Assembly (NCBI GenBank): GCA_019459145.1
Contig: JAIBEK010000064.1
Span: 1 to 64,000 of the forward strand
Direction of reading: 5' to 3'
Length of the DNA: 64,000 nt
Source of the DNA: Arenimonas sp.
GTDB lineage: Bacteria; Pseudomonadota; Alphaproteobacteria; Rhizobiales; Rhizobiaceae
Below the pieces are notes generated by a model. The model had not been told where the DNA came from, made no database searches, and was given only the letters and a program-made list of their open reading frames with translations. The position numbers and the translations under genes were made by a program. This document shows positions 22,841 through 33,357 of this stretch, piece after piece (the first letter of the stretch is position 1; the number at the start of each line of letters is the position of its first letter).

Positions 22841-25800
22841 ATGGTGAAGCTTCCCACATTGCAGCCTCGCGGCGCGGTTACGCGCGGGCCTCAGTCGTCG
22901 CTTTCGGCGGCGGAGATCGCGAACCCGTATCAGCAGCTCGCGGACGCGCTCGGCACGATGGGAAAGGCGGTCGAGGAGAAAGCGCTGGATGATGCCCAGA
23001 CCGAGGGGCAGAACGCCGTTTATCGCGATCCCGACGGAACGCTGCAGGTCGATCGCCGTTCGAACTTCTCGGCAACGGGCCGGGCTTACAATCGCGCTGC
23101 GCAGCAGGGCTATATTGCCCGGCTGTCCGGCGACATTCGCGCGCGCGGCGCCAATCTGGCGAACGAAGCGAAGGGCAATGTCGACGTTTTCAATTCGTCC
23201 TGGAAGGCGTTCGAAGACCAGACCATGATCAACGTGCCGAAGGAGTATCGCGGCGCGGTCAGGACCATGCTCGATACCAGCCGGCCAGAGCTTGCGCTTG
23301 GCGTTTCCGAGATCAAGCGAAAGACCGACCTCAAGGAATTCGAAGGCAACATCAAGGCGGAAATCAGCCTGCTCGATGACGACATGTCGGCATTGGCGCG
23401 GGCTGGCGGTACGGCGACTGATGCCTATCGCCAGAAGCAGGCGCAGCTTTCGACGCTGTGGAGCGAGCTTTCCGAGAACCCGGATTTCATCGTCGGCGAC
23501 AAGGAAGCATCGATTGCCGTCAAGCGCATGGAATCCCGGCACATGTCGGAGGCCATGCTGGGCACGGTGGAACGCACGCTGGAAACCGGCGGTATCGGCC
23601 CGGCGCGCGAGATCGCGAACAAGATCCTCACCGACGAAAGCCTCTCGCTCGAACCATCCGAACGCCGGCAGTATGCCAGCCTTGCGAACGAGCGCATCAA
23701 CGCCTCAGTTGCCCAGCGCAAGGCGGATTTGAAGCCTGTGCTGGACGCCGCGACGCAGATCAAGGATCGGCTGAAACTCGGGGTTGGGCTTGACTCTGAT
23801 GACATCGACACGACGGCCAGGCAACTGGCGGCCGGCGGCGATATGGTGGCTGCTCTTGACCTGTATCAGGCGCGCTCGGTGGCGAAGACGCTGCAGTCGT
23901 TCGGCCTGGCCGATAATGCGACGCAGGTCTCCGCTGCGGAATCGATGATCGCCAAAGCATCCGGAAGCGACGTGCTGCTGTCCGCTATGGAAGGCGTGGA
24001 AAGCGAAGGCCAGCCCGGTGCGGTTTCGCCTGTCGGGGCTACCGGCCTGATGCAGGTCATGCCGGACACCGGCGCTGAAATTGCTGCCGAGCTTGGCGAC
24101 GCCAATTTCCCGTCGGGTGGTAGCGAGGCAGATAAGCAGGCCTACCTCAAAGACCAGGAAGTCAGCCGGCGCTATGGCAAGCACTATCTGGACAAGATGA
24201 TGGTTCGCTATGGCGGCGATCGGGAAGCGGCGCTGATCGCCTATAATGGCGGGGCAAAGCGTGCTGATGCGTGGTTGGCCGCCGGACGTGACGACAGCGT
24301 GATCCCCAAGGAATCGGCCGACTACTACAAGAAGGTGATCGGCCGGGCCGCGGGCGCCGTGACATACACGCCGGAAGAGGCAAACGTCGCCAAGACGTTC
24401 CTCAAGAGCCGAACAGACAAGGACGCGAGCCACATCGACGGGCTCGATGATACGTTTGCGGTAAAGATCTCCCGCATGCTGGAGTCTGCTCCGCCGGAAA
24501 TCAAAGCCGGCCTTGGGATCTACTCCGGGGCGCGATCGGTCGATCGGCAGCAGGAGCTTTGGGACGCCGCCGTGAAGCGATATGGTTCTGAGGCCGCCGC
24601 GCGCAAATGGGTGGCGCCTCCCGGGAAGTCGTTTCACAATCACGGCAAGGCCGCCGATCTGTCGTTCAATGGGCAGTCTCTGAAAAACGCGCCGCCGGAA
24701 GTCGTGCAGTGGGTCCATGACAACGCCGGCAAGTTCGGCCTGAAATTCCCGTTGAAGAACGAAAACTGGCATGTCGAGGATGACAGCACGCGTGGCGGCG
24801 TCGCCAGCCAGCAGGTCGCACCCGAGGTCATCAAGGAATACCAGGCCGAGGTGACGCGCGACGCGAAAGACCTGTTCGGCGACATCAAGGACAATGTCGA
24901 CAAGGGGTTCACGCCGGCCGTCACCGACATGAACCTGCTCACCCGTCAGCTTGCCGTTGTCGATGATCAGGATCTGCGTCGCGAGGTGGCCGATTTCTTC
25001 ACGGCGCAATCCACCACGGCGGCCTTGCAGGGCATGGCGCCGGCCGATGTGGAAAGCCTGATGACGCAGTTGAAGGCAGACGCCAGCGATGGCGCTACCG
25101 TGGCGCAAGCCCAGATCATCAGCGGCATGCAGGCGGCGAGCGAGGCGCGCAACAAGGCTCTGGCGGATGATCCGATCGGATATGCGGCGAGTCGTGGGAT
25201 GATCCCCGCCCCGCCGCCGCTCGATCTCGGCCAGCCGGAAACCTGGGGGGCGACATTCCAGTCCCTCCAGCGCGGGGTTGATGTTCTGCAGGCGCGCGGC
25301 GAGATCGGCAACGTTTCGCCGCTGCGGCCGGAGATGCTGTCTCAGGTCAACCGAATGCTTTCTACCGCGACTCCGCAGGACGCGATCGGCCTGCTCGGCT
25401 CAATGGCCGGCAACATGCGGCCGGAAACCTACAAGGCCACGCTGGCGAAGATCTACGCCTCTGGCGAAGGCCGGGCCGCGGCAACGGCTGGCGCGCTTGC
25501 TCCCTACAATCCGGCGGCGGCCGAAGGCGTTCTGCGCGGTCAACTGCTGATGAAAGAAAACCCAGCGCTCGCTCCGAAGAAGACCGACGACAACAGGCTG
25601 TTGCTCGACTCCATGCTGCCGTCGGCGGCGGTGGCGCCGGGCTACGAGGCCTCGCGGCAGTTCCTGCTGGAGTCGGCGACGGCGCGCTATGCCGACCTCT
25701 CGCACCAGGCCGGCGACACGAGCGGCGAGCTGAACGACACGCGCATGCAGCAGGCAATCACCGAAGTGACCGGAGGCCTGCTTGACATGAACGGCTATTC

Positions 25801-26071
25801 GGTCATTGCGCCGAAATACGGCATGTCGCAGGGAGATTTCGACAAGAGTCTGGGGAAGCTGACGGACGCAGATCTGGCCGGCGCGATCACCTCGACGGGC
25901 CAGCGCGTCAAGGCCGAAGACCTGATCAACCAGGGCCGGCTGCGCGCGGTCGCCGACGGTCGCTATATCCTTGAGTTTGGCCGGCCGGAAAGTCCGACCT
26001 ATGTCATGCAGCAGCCGTCGCGCGGCACCTATCGCCAGTCCGTGTTCGTGCTCGACCTGGGGGCACGCTGA
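22841..26071 (+). CDS. Giant internal virion protein with lytic transglycosylase and M15 peptidase domains, 1076 aa
   Basis: Residues about 375-500 form an SLT domain: catalytic Glu387 in GVESEG, then SPVGATGLMQVMPDT and ALIAYNGG. Residues about 545-648 form an M15 (VanY/L-Ala-D-Glu-type) peptidase: the zinc pattern SFHNHGKAADL (Ser597, His599, Gly602, Asp606) and ENWH (His644). Both enzymes cut peptidoglycan, one the glycan and the other the peptide cross-links. The rest is helical, as in ejected core proteins like T7 gp16. It is expected to be injected and to open the cell wall locally. It overlaps the next gene by one base. Confidence 0.88.
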   Translation: MVKLPTLQPRGAVTRGPQSSLSAAEIANPYQQLADALGTMGKAVEEKALDDAQTEGQNAVYRDPDGTLQVDRRSNFSATGRAYNRAAQQGYIARLSGDIRARGANLANEAKGNVDVFNSSWKAFEDQTMINVPKEYRGAVRTMLDTSRPELALGVSEIKRKTDLKEFEGNIKAEISLLDDDMSALARAGGTATDAYRQKQAQLSTLWSELSENPDFIVGDKEASIAVKRMESRHMSEAMLGTVERTLETGGIGPAREIANKILTDESLSLEPSERRQYASLANERINASVAQRKADLKPVLDAATQIKDRLKLGVGLDSDDIDTTARQLAAGGDMVAALDLYQARSVAKTLQSFGLADNATQVSAAESMIAKASGSDVLLSAMEGVESEGQPGAVSPVGATGLMQVMPDTGAEIAAELGDANFPSGGSEADKQAYLKDQEVSRRYGKHYLDKMMVRYGGDREAALIAYNGGAKRADAWLAAGRDDSVIPKESADYYKKVIGRAAGAVTYTPEEANVAKTFLKSRTDKDASHIDGLDDTFAVKISRMLESAPPEIKAGLGIYSGARSVDRQQELWDAAVKRYGSEAAARKWVAPPGKSFHNHGKAADLSFNGQSLKNAPPEVVQWVHDNAGKFGLKFPLKNENWHVEDDSTRGGVASQQVAPEVIKEYQAEVTRDAKDLFGDIKDNVDKGFTPAVTDMNLLTRQLAVVDDQDLRREVADFFTAQSTTAALQGMAPADVESLMTQLKADASDGATVAQAQIISGMQAASEARNKALADDPIGYAASRGMIPAPPPLDLGQPETWGATFQSLQRGVDVLQARGEIGNVSPLRPEMLSQVNRMLSTATPQDAIGLLGSMAGNMRPETYKATLAKIYASGEGRAAATAGALAPYNPAAAEGVLRGQLLMKENPALAPKKTDDNRLLLDSMLPSAAVAPGYEASRQFLLESATARYADLSHQAGDTSGELNDTRMQQAITEVTGGLLDMNGYSVIAPKYGMSQGDFDKSLGKLTDADLAGAITSTGQRVKAEDLINQGRLRAVADGRYILEFGRPESPTYVMQQPSRGTYRQSVFVLDLGAR

Positions 26072-28386
26072 TGCCGCTGATCGCCGACGAGCAGGAAATG
26101 AACACGGCGCTGCAGCTTGCGGCGCAACGACCATTTGAGGGCACCGATCCGGGCTTCGTCGATCGCTTCAAGGCTGACTTTGAGGCGATGGTCGATGGCG
26201 CGAACGTCAACGTGCGGGAAAAGACGCGCGCTCAAATTCAGGACGAGTTCATCCGAGAATTCTATCAGGCCAGCGGACAGCGAATTCCGCGCTGGCTTGG
26301 CGGCGCCGGGGTCAATCCCATTGCCGACCGCGAACAGGCGGCGATTGCCCAGGTCGAGCAGTGGCGGAAGGCAAACCCGGAAGCGAAATTCCGGGATTTC
26401 CCAACGCGCGACTATCTCGATGAAGAGACGCGGCGCCGGGCCGGTGAAGCCATCAGCCAATCGAACGCGCTTGGCCGGCGGTCAACCGGGATGGGATCGG
26501 CAATCGGCGGTTTTCTTGGCACGGCTGCGGGCGCAATGGCTGACCCGATCAATGCCGCGTCGATGGGCTTCGGCGCCGGGGCTGCGAGCGGAATCGTGCG
26601 AACGGCAATGATCGAGGGTGCAATCGGCATCGGATCGGAAGCTGCGATTCAAGGGTTCAACTATGACTTCCGGCGTTCCGTCGATCCTGAATATTCGGCC
26701 TCGACCGCTCTCTACGAAATCGGCGCGGCGGGTGCCGGCGGCGCAATCCTTGGCGGCGGCATGAAGGGACTTTCGGCTGTCTGGCACCGGGCGAAAACCG
26801 GGCAGTGGCCGTCGCATATCCGCGATGCTGCCAACGTGGTGACGCGCGAGGCGGCGATGCCGAACAGCCGTTTCTCCCAGACCATCTCCGGCGAAACCGC
26901 GCATCGCTCGGCGATTGCGAAATCCCTCGACGATCTGGCCGCTGGCCGCCCGGTCGAACTTCCGCCCGAGGCATTCCTTGAAGCGTCGGCCCGGCCCGGC
27001 CGGGTCTACGATGCAGACGGCGGTTCCATCGGCGTGCGCTATGAGGTTGTCGAGGCCGACGATCTGGTGACATCGCATCTCGACGACATGGGCGCCAATC
27101 CGGCATTCCCGCCCGAGCTGCAGCCGCGCGACCGCACGCGCGCCATGTCGCAGGAACAGATTGCCGGGATCGCTGCCAATCTCCAGCCCGAGCGCCTGGG
27201 CTTCTCGCCGCAGGCCGAGTCCGGTGCGCCGATTGTCGGGCCGGACGGCATCGTCGAGTCCGGCAATGGGCGCGTGCTGGCGCTGCGCCGTGCATTTCAG
27301 GCCGGCGGCGCCCCGGCGGACAACTATCGCAATTTCCTGCGCGCGCAGAACCTCGACATTGAGGGCTTCCGCAATCCTGTGCTGATCGCCCGGCGCGTCA
27401 CCGACCTTGAAGACCGGGTGGCGTTCGTCACAGCGGCGAACCGATCGACGGCGATGCGCATGGGCGCGTCGGAACAGGCCTTGGCCGATGCCCGGTTGAT
27501 GGACGGCGACCTGCTGTCGCGCCTCAAGAGCGCTGACGTTGGCGCGGTCGACAATCAGGACTTCACGCGCGGGTTCATGTCGAAGCTGCCTCGCGCCGAG
27601 CAGGGCAACCTGATCGACAAGGACGGCTTTCTTTCGCAGGAGGGGCAGCGGCGGATCACGGCGGCGCTGATGGGCCGGGCCTATGGCGAGCCCGTCATGC
27701 TCGGCCGCGCGCTCGAAGACGCGGACAGCAACATCAAGTCCATTGCCGGCGCGCTGGGCGACTCCGCGGCGCCTTGGGCCCGGATGCGCGATGCGGTGTC
27801 GCGCGGCGAGATCCCGGCCGGCATGGACATCACCGACGACCTGATGAACGCGGTCCGGTTGGTGATGAAAGCGCGCGACGAAGGGCGGGCCGTCAAGGAT
27901 CTGGTCAACCAGGCCGAAATGTTCGGCGGGCCGGATGAACTTTCGAAGATCGTCGCACGCGCCATGTTCTCGGATGCTGAACTGAAACGGCCGATCGGTC
28001 GCGCCAAGCTGGCGGCCTTCCTCGACGACTACGCCACGGAAGCGATGAAGAACGAGGCCGGGCCGCGGCTGTTCGGCGATGCTCTAGAGGCGCCGGACAT
28101 TCTCAAGGGATCGCTCGATCGCGTCGGGCGAAACGACTTGTACCGGATTGCCGAGGAACGCCTCGCGCCGGAACAGATCGACAAGATGATGGATGCGCCG
28201 GAACTTGCCGAAACGGTGGTCATGGATGCGCAGCGCCTGCGTGCCGAGCAGCCGGACGTGAAGGTCGACCTCGGCGATGGGATGGGCGAGCGCTCGCTTG
28301 CGGATATTCTCGACGAGGCAGATGATGAGATCGCGGCGGCTCGGGAAATCGAGGCCTGCGCGATCGGCCGGGAGATCACCGAATGA
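26071..28386 (+). CDS. Ejected internal virion protein with DdrB-like ParB domain, 771 aa
   Basis: Residues about 322-460 resemble the DdrB-like ParB-superfamily domain of phage polyvalent proteins: YEVVEADDLVTSH, FPPELQPRDRTRAMS, PIVGPDGIVESGNGRVLALR and RVAFVTAANRST. Members include the DarB-type antirestriction proteins carried in virions. The N-terminal 120 residues are helical; a Gly/Ala-rich hydrophobic region (about 138-235) could cross a membrane. The rest is helical. Within the internal-virion-protein block this suggests a protein delivered with the DNA to protect it or to engage host targets; the biochemical role is inferred. Confidence 0.75.
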   Translation: MPLIADEQEMNTALQLAAQRPFEGTDPGFVDRFKADFEAMVDGANVNVREKTRAQIQDEFIREFYQASGQRIPRWLGGAGVNPIADREQAAIAQVEQWRKANPEAKFRDFPTRDYLDEETRRRAGEAISQSNALGRRSTGMGSAIGGFLGTAAGAMADPINAASMGFGAGAASGIVRTAMIEGAIGIGSEAAIQGFNYDFRRSVDPEYSASTALYEIGAAGAGGAILGGGMKGLSAVWHRAKTGQWPSHIRDAANVVTREAAMPNSRFSQTISGETAHRSAIAKSLDDLAAGRPVELPPEAFLEASARPGRVYDADGGSIGVRYEVVEADDLVTSHLDDMGANPAFPPELQPRDRTRAMSQEQIAGIAANLQPERLGFSPQAESGAPIVGPDGIVESGNGRVLALRRAFQAGGAPADNYRNFLRAQNLDIEGFRNPVLIARRVTDLEDRVAFVTAANRSTAMRMGASEQALADARLMDGDLLSRLKSADVGAVDNQDFTRGFMSKLPRAEQGNLIDKDGFLSQEGQRRITAALMGRAYGEPVMLGRALEDADSNIKSIAGALGDSAAPWARMRDAVSRGEIPAGMDITDDLMNAVRLVMKARDEGRAVKDLVNQAEMFGGPDELSKIVARAMFSDAELKRPIGRAKLAAFLDDYATEAMKNEAGPRLFGDALEAPDILKGSLDRVGRNDLYRIAEERLAPEQIDKMMDAPELAETVVMDAQRLRAEQPDVKVDLGDGMGERSLADILDEADDEIAAAREIEACAIGREITE

Positions 28387-30815
28387 GCATTGCGAACTGC
28401 CTCACCAAGCTCGTTTCGGCGAAGCGGATCACCCAGAAGCAGGCGGATGATGCTCTGGCCCTGCACGACGGCCTACAGGGGCGTTTGTACCCAGCGATGG
28501 GCCCTGCGTCCGCCGAAGCTGCCGGCGCTCTTGAGGCGGCCCGTGTGATGGCGCAGGCGGCGCAGGAACGCAAGCTGATGGCGGCAAAGCAGGCGATCCG
28601 CCGGACGGAGCTTGCCGAGCGCATCGCGCGTCACCCGAAAGGCAAGTCGGCCGGCCTGCAATCCGTTCTGGTGCGCGACAACTGGGACGCCGGCGCGGCC
28701 ATGGGCGACGCGCTCAACATCGAAAGCCATGCCGAGTCCGTAACGAAGCGCCTGCTGCGCTACATTGACGGTGCGATGAAGCCCTATCAGTCCACCATGG
28801 CAGGGCTGCGGCAGGATACCGAAAGCATCTGGAACGTGGTCGACGAGCTGTTCGGAGTGGATTCCGGCGACACCACGGCAAAGGCGGCGGCCAAGGGATT
28901 TTCCGACGCCTCGACTTATGCCGTCGATCGCGTGAAGAAGGGCGGCAAGCCGCTTTCCGTTCTCGACGACTGGCGCCTTCCGCAAATGTGGGACGGCGCG
29001 CGCGTGAAGAAGTTCAAGGAGTCGGAATTCCTCGACGATATCTGGACCGAGTTCGAGGCCGGCAATCTGCGCGTCATGGACAAGCAGGGATGGGGTGAGG
29101 CGCCGCGCGGCGCCGTGCCGGGGATCATCCAGAACGCCTATAAGGAAATCACCCTGGGCAAGTCCGAGGGGCAGGGCGTCGGCGCGTTCTCGAACCAACT
29201 TCGCGTGTTCCGGTTTGACAGCCCGGAAACCTACAAACGCCTGATGAAGAAATATGGCGTCGGCTCCGGCGGCCTGTTCAACACCATGATGGGCCACATT
29301 CAGGGCATGGCGAAGGAGATCGCTTTTGTCGAGGTCCTGGGGCCGCGCTATCGCGAGAACTTCGAATCTCTGATGCAGGAGGCAATCACCGACGACAAGC
29401 TGCGCGCCGGCAAGGTGCTGCAGAAGCTTCAGCGCTCGATCACCATGAACAGCCCGGCGGCGGTGCGGCGGACCTTCGATAGCCTGTCCGGCAATCTTGG
29501 CATCGCGCAAAGCGAACTGATCGCGGCCATTGGTGGCGGCATGCGTAATATCCAGACGGCGGCCCGGCTGGGCTCGGCGACGATCGCAGCGCTACCGGGC
29601 GACAGTGTCACGGCGGTGCTGGCCTCGAACTACAACGGCATCCCGGCGGCGGCAGTGCTGGCGCGGCAGGTGCGTGACCTCACCGTCAATCGAGAGGGTG
29701 CCGAGGAACTGGCGCGGCAGCTGAACCTGACGGCAGCGACCGTGCTCGACACGGCGATCGGGACGAAGCGCTTCGACGACGAGGTGATCGGCCAGGGCGT
29801 GACGGGGCGCGTGGCAGATTCGCTGATGCGCCTGTCCGGCATCAACCAGTGGACGGAAGGGCTCAAGCGCTCGTTCTCGATGGAGTTCATGGGCTTCCTC
29901 GCCCGGCAGTCCGATCACAGCTTTGACCAGGCGGACCCGCTGCTGCGCGGGTTCCTCCAGCGCTACGGCTTCACCGCGGCGGATTGGGAAAAGCTGCGCG
30001 TCGCACCGAAGATCGAGGCGGAGGGCGCGCGGTTCTTCGATGTGAACGCGGTAGATGATCAGCGGCTTGCGGATCGCCTCATGTCGGCGGTGATAGACGA
30101 ACGGCACTTTGCTGTGATCGAACCGGACTCGCGCATTCGCGGCGCCATGGCCGGCGGCCAGCAGCGCGGAACGATCGTCGGCGAGGCGGTGCGATCGATG
30201 ACGCAGTTCAAGTCGTTCCCCATGACGTTCATGATGACGCACATGATGCGCTCGATGACGCAGGGCGACATGGGCAACCGCCTGTGGCGCACGAGCCACC
30301 TTGTCCTGATGATGACCATGGCCGGTGCGACGATGTCCCAGATGCAGTCGCTCATTGCTGGCCGCGATCCACAGGACATGGCCGATCCGCAATTCTGGAT
30401 GCAGGCCGGTATTCGTGGCGGTGGCTTCGGCATGCTCGGCGATTTTGTCTATTCGTCGACGACGCGCGGCAAGGAAGGGATTACCCAGTTCGTCGCCGGC
30501 CCGGCGCCGGGCGCTGTGATTGCAGCCGGTGGCGACCTGATGCAGGCCATCGCCGGCAACAAGGAGGTGAAGGGAAAGATGCTCTCCGATCACATCAAGG
30601 CTTGGACGCCTGGGTCGTCGCTCTGGTACACGAAAATGGCGACGGATCGGATCATCTTCGACAATATCCAGGCGATGGTCGATCCGAACTACAGGACCTC
30701 GTTTGCGCGCTACGAGCAGCGGATGAAGAAGGAGTTCGGGCAATCCTTCTGGTGGGGCCCGGGCGACAACCTGCCGGTGCGGGCGCCCGATTTCAGCAAC
30801 GCGCTCGGCCAATAG
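28383..30815 (+). CDS. Large internal virion protein, 810 aa
   Basis: It overlaps the preceding gene by 4 bp and ends 2 bp before a late-motif copy. It is mostly helical and Ala/Met-rich, with Gly/Met-rich hydrophobic stretches near the C-terminus (VLMMTMAGATMSQMQSLIAG, GGGFGMLGDFVYSS). No enzyme motif is recognised. By position it is the last of the internal core proteins that form the trans-envelope channel, as gp15/gp16 in T7. Confidence 0.75.
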   Translation: MSIANCLTKLVSAKRITQKQADDALALHDGLQGRLYPAMGPASAEAAGALEAARVMAQAAQERKLMAAKQAIRRTELAERIARHPKGKSAGLQSVLVRDNWDAGAAMGDALNIESHAESVTKRLLRYIDGAMKPYQSTMAGLRQDTESIWNVVDELFGVDSGDTTAKAAAKGFSDASTYAVDRVKKGGKPLSVLDDWRLPQMWDGARVKKFKESEFLDDIWTEFEAGNLRVMDKQGWGEAPRGAVPGIIQNAYKEITLGKSEGQGVGAFSNQLRVFRFDSPETYKRLMKKYGVGSGGLFNTMMGHIQGMAKEIAFVEVLGPRYRENFESLMQEAITDDKLRAGKVLQKLQRSITMNSPAAVRRTFDSLSGNLGIAQSELIAAIGGGMRNIQTAARLGSATIAALPGDSVTAVLASNYNGIPAAAVLARQVRDLTVNREGAEELARQLNLTAATVLDTAIGTKRFDDEVIGQGVTGRVADSLMRLSGINQWTEGLKRSFSMEFMGFLARQSDHSFDQADPLLRGFLQRYGFTAADWEKLRVAPKIEAEGARFFDVNAVDDQRLADRLMSAVIDERHFAVIEPDSRIRGAMAGGQQRGTIVGEAVRSMTQFKSFPMTFMMTHMMRSMTQGDMGNRLWRTSHLVLMMTMAGATMSQMQSLIAGRDPQDMADPQFWMQAGIRGGGFGMLGDFVYSSTTRGKEGITQFVAGPAPGAVIAAGGDLMQAIAGNKEVKGKMLSDHIKAWTPGSSLWYTKMATDRIIFDNIQAMVDPNYRTSFARYEQRMKKEFGQSFWWGPGDNLPVRAPDFSNALGQ

Positions 30816-30816
30816 G

Positions 30817-30856
30817 CCTGTGCTTTGCGGGGTTCTGATGGCGCGTTCACTCTCGC
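30817..30856 (+). promoter_or_regulatory. Late-motif copy 4 (CCTGTGCTTTGC), candidate promoter of the tailspike gene
   Basis: CCTGTGCTTTGC at 30817-30828; the second block (ACTCTCGC) ends at 30856, 20 bp after the first; ATG at 30860. The last 10 bases before the start (CTCTCGCGCC) are shared with copy 3, including the 31-bp spacing. Confidence 0.75.
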
Positions 30857-30859
30857 GCC

Positions 30860-33346
30860 ATGTCTATTACCTCCGCAGATGACCGCCGCACCCGATACAA
30901 CCCCGTCGTCGCGACCACAAGTTTCGCGGCTGACTTTCCCGTTTTCGACAATGACGACATCAAGGTCTATGTCGACGGCGTGGAGCGCGATGACTTTGCC
31001 GTCACCGCGACCTATGCCGAGGGGATCTCCAACGATGCGACGGCAGTCTTTGCCGTCGGCGTGACTGGCGTCGTCGACGTTGTCGGCTACCGCGATCCGA
31101 AGCGGACGAACCGTTTCCAGAACGGCGCACCTCTGCCAACCCGCGACTTCAACCTGGCGCTTGATACGGTCGAAGGCGAGGTGCAGGAGGCGAGGCGGGA
31201 CATCGAGCGGGCGCTCAAGGTTCCGTTTGGGTCTGCTGGTGGAAACTTCCTTGCCTCCAATCCCGGTTCCTTCCTGATCCTTGATTCGAATGGTGACGTG
31301 ATCGGCAGCGATCCGCCGGATGGCACCGGCAACATGAATACCGTGATCTATGACCCACTCGGGGTCGGAGCAGATGCCTTCGATCTCACGAACATGCACG
31401 GTCATATTGACGATAGCCAGTTGAAGCCCGGCGCTGCCGTGACCAATCGCACGACAGAAACGATCAGCCCGTTTGACCCGGCATATGGCGCGGACGGTGT
31501 CGGCGATGATCTTCCCGCTATTCAGGCGGCTTTCGATGCCGGCTCAGCAGGGACGAAACTCGTTGTCTTGCCGCACGACATGGACGCGGCGGGCGAGCTG
31601 ACGATCAATGAAAACCAGACGATTTTTGGCCGGTGTGGCGCGACAATTTTTCAGACGGCTCGATCGAACATCGGCGCATTCATGACCAATCTGGAGTCCA
31701 GCGTTTCCGACGTTGCCTCGATCAAGAGCGGCATGTTTGTCCTGAACGCACGCATCTCCGGATCAAAGCTTCCGGGGCCGGCCAGGTTTGTCATCACGTC
31801 AGGAACGACGACTGATATTGTTCTGCCTGTCGGGGCGCCTGCGGTTGACGACTTCTACACCGGAGAGCTTTTGCAGTTTGAAACCGGGGCTGCTGCTGCC
31901 GGCATCCTGCGGTTCGTCACCAACTATGTGGGGGCAACGAGGACGGCAACGCTTCATGCCGCGCTCGGGTCCGCTCCCTCTCCCGGCGACACCTGCATCA
32001 TCGGGTGGAATGACAACGCGTTCGGCGGTGCCGGCGGTATATCCGACGCCGTATTCTCGGGCGGTGACTATTCCGGCTACGACACGCTTGATCAGGTGCC
32101 CGCTGGCTCGGGCGGAAAGGGTTGGGGCCTCGATCCCGGCAGCAATAATATTCTGCTCTGGGGCTCGACGTTCAGGCCATCCGGCAACCACATGACGCAC
32201 GCTGTCTTCGTGCAGGGGCTTGATGGTGTTTGGCCGAATGGCTCCAGCAAAGGCGCGACGGGCATCCGGCTCGGTGGCTATCACGCGGAAGACTGCGGTT
32301 CCGTCCTGACGATTGCCGGTGTCGATGCAACCAAGCTGCCCGATGGTGATTTCGCTGATAGCAACGTCATCGCCGGCTTCATCACTTACAAGAACGCCGG
32401 CCACAACCCCTATCGCATCGTCGGAAGCGACCAGCAGAAGTCTGGGATTTTCAATCCGATAGAGGCCCAGAACTTCCAAATTTACAACGTCTCTGGCTAC
32501 AACGAAAGCACCTATCCAGCATCGATCGGCTACCCAACGGATAGCGACAAGCGTGTTGGTTACGGCCTTGGCGGACGCGTCGGCGCGCTGATTTGGGGGC
32601 ACTGCCGCAACGGCACCATCGACGGATGGAAGCACAAGGGCGACCTCGACACGATCTGGCGTGTCCAGCGTGGTCGCGCTCTTGGGGATGACGCATCCCG
32701 TACGGATGGGCCAACGGCCGGAACGGTTGGTAACTGCTACAATAATCGTTTCCGAAACATCGAGCATTTCGGTCTTCTGTCATCGGTAATCGCGATCGAT
32801 TCTGTCGCTGGCATTCGCATCCCCGCCGATCAGCTTACCGGAGAACTGCAATGCGTCGTTGATGATTGCACTGTGATTTGCGATGCCAACATGTCAACTT
32901 TCGAGGGCATCATCATCGACGTTACCCGTCGCAGCGACGGCAAGCGCGTTCGTGGTACGCCGAAGCAGATCATCCTGGCTGGCAATACGCTCGACGGATT
33001 CCCGGAGCGTGAAACGATCTTTCGTCAGGGGCACTCCTACACGCTGGGCGATGATACGGTTGTTCGCATCGTACCACCAAAAAAGAGCGGGTTCGTGGAA
33101 TTTTGCGTGCCTAATGGCTCGTCCGGCGCGTCGAACAATTTCGGCAAGGTGCATTACTGCATTCAAGGTGCCGCTGTAGCCAACCCGTGCTACGGCACTC
33201 TACTGGCTACCGGAACGACAGTTCTCACTGATGGGACCAGTGACGGGACAGACGTTAGCTGGAATGTTAACGCCGTCGTCAGCGATGCGATCTACATCAA
33301 AAATAGGCTCGGAACCACGCGAAGCATCGACGTGTTTTTTAGCTAA
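30860..33346 (+). CDS. Tailspike / receptor-binding protein with beta-helix, 828 aa
   Basis: The N-terminal 150 residues resemble the virion-binding head of T7-like tail fibres (DRRTRYNPVVATTSFAADFP, LPTRDFNLALDTVEGEVQEA). From about 210 on the pattern DDLPAIQAAFDAGSAG and VVLPHDMDAAGELTINENQT is that of pectate-lyase-like right-handed beta-helices, common in polysaccharide-degrading spikes. The rest is beta-rich with many Asn/Gly turns. It probably recognises or depolymerises surface polysaccharide. AT content is a little higher than in neighbouring late genes. Confidence 0.85.
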   Translation: MSITSADDRRTRYNPVVATTSFAADFPVFDNDDIKVYVDGVERDDFAVTATYAEGISNDATAVFAVGVTGVVDVVGYRDPKRTNRFQNGAPLPTRDFNLALDTVEGEVQEARRDIERALKVPFGSAGGNFLASNPGSFLILDSNGDVIGSDPPDGTGNMNTVIYDPLGVGADAFDLTNMHGHIDDSQLKPGAAVTNRTTETISPFDPAYGADGVGDDLPAIQAAFDAGSAGTKLVVLPHDMDAAGELTINENQTIFGRCGATIFQTARSNIGAFMTNLESSVSDVASIKSGMFVLNARISGSKLPGPARFVITSGTTTDIVLPVGAPAVDDFYTGELLQFETGAAAAGILRFVTNYVGATRTATLHAALGSAPSPGDTCIIGWNDNAFGGAGGISDAVFSGGDYSGYDTLDQVPAGSGGKGWGLDPGSNNILLWGSTFRPSGNHMTHAVFVQGLDGVWPNGSSKGATGIRLGGYHAEDCGSVLTIAGVDATKLPDGDFADSNVIAGFITYKNAGHNPYRIVGSDQQKSGIFNPIEAQNFQIYNVSGYNESTYPASIGYPTDSDKRVGYGLGGRVGALIWGHCRNGTIDGWKHKGDLDTIWRVQRGRALGDDASRTDGPTAGTVGNCYNNRFRNIEHFGLLSSVIAIDSVAGIRIPADQLTGELQCVVDDCTVICDANMSTFEGIIIDVTRRSDGKRVRGTPKQIILAGNTLDGFPERETIFRQGHSYTLGDDTVVRIVPPKKSGFVEFCVPNGSSGASNNFGKVHYCIQGAAVANPCYGTLLATGTTVLTDGTSDGTDVSWNVNAVVSDAIYIKNRLGTTRSIDVFFS

Positions 33347-33357
33347 GGGAACAGACG

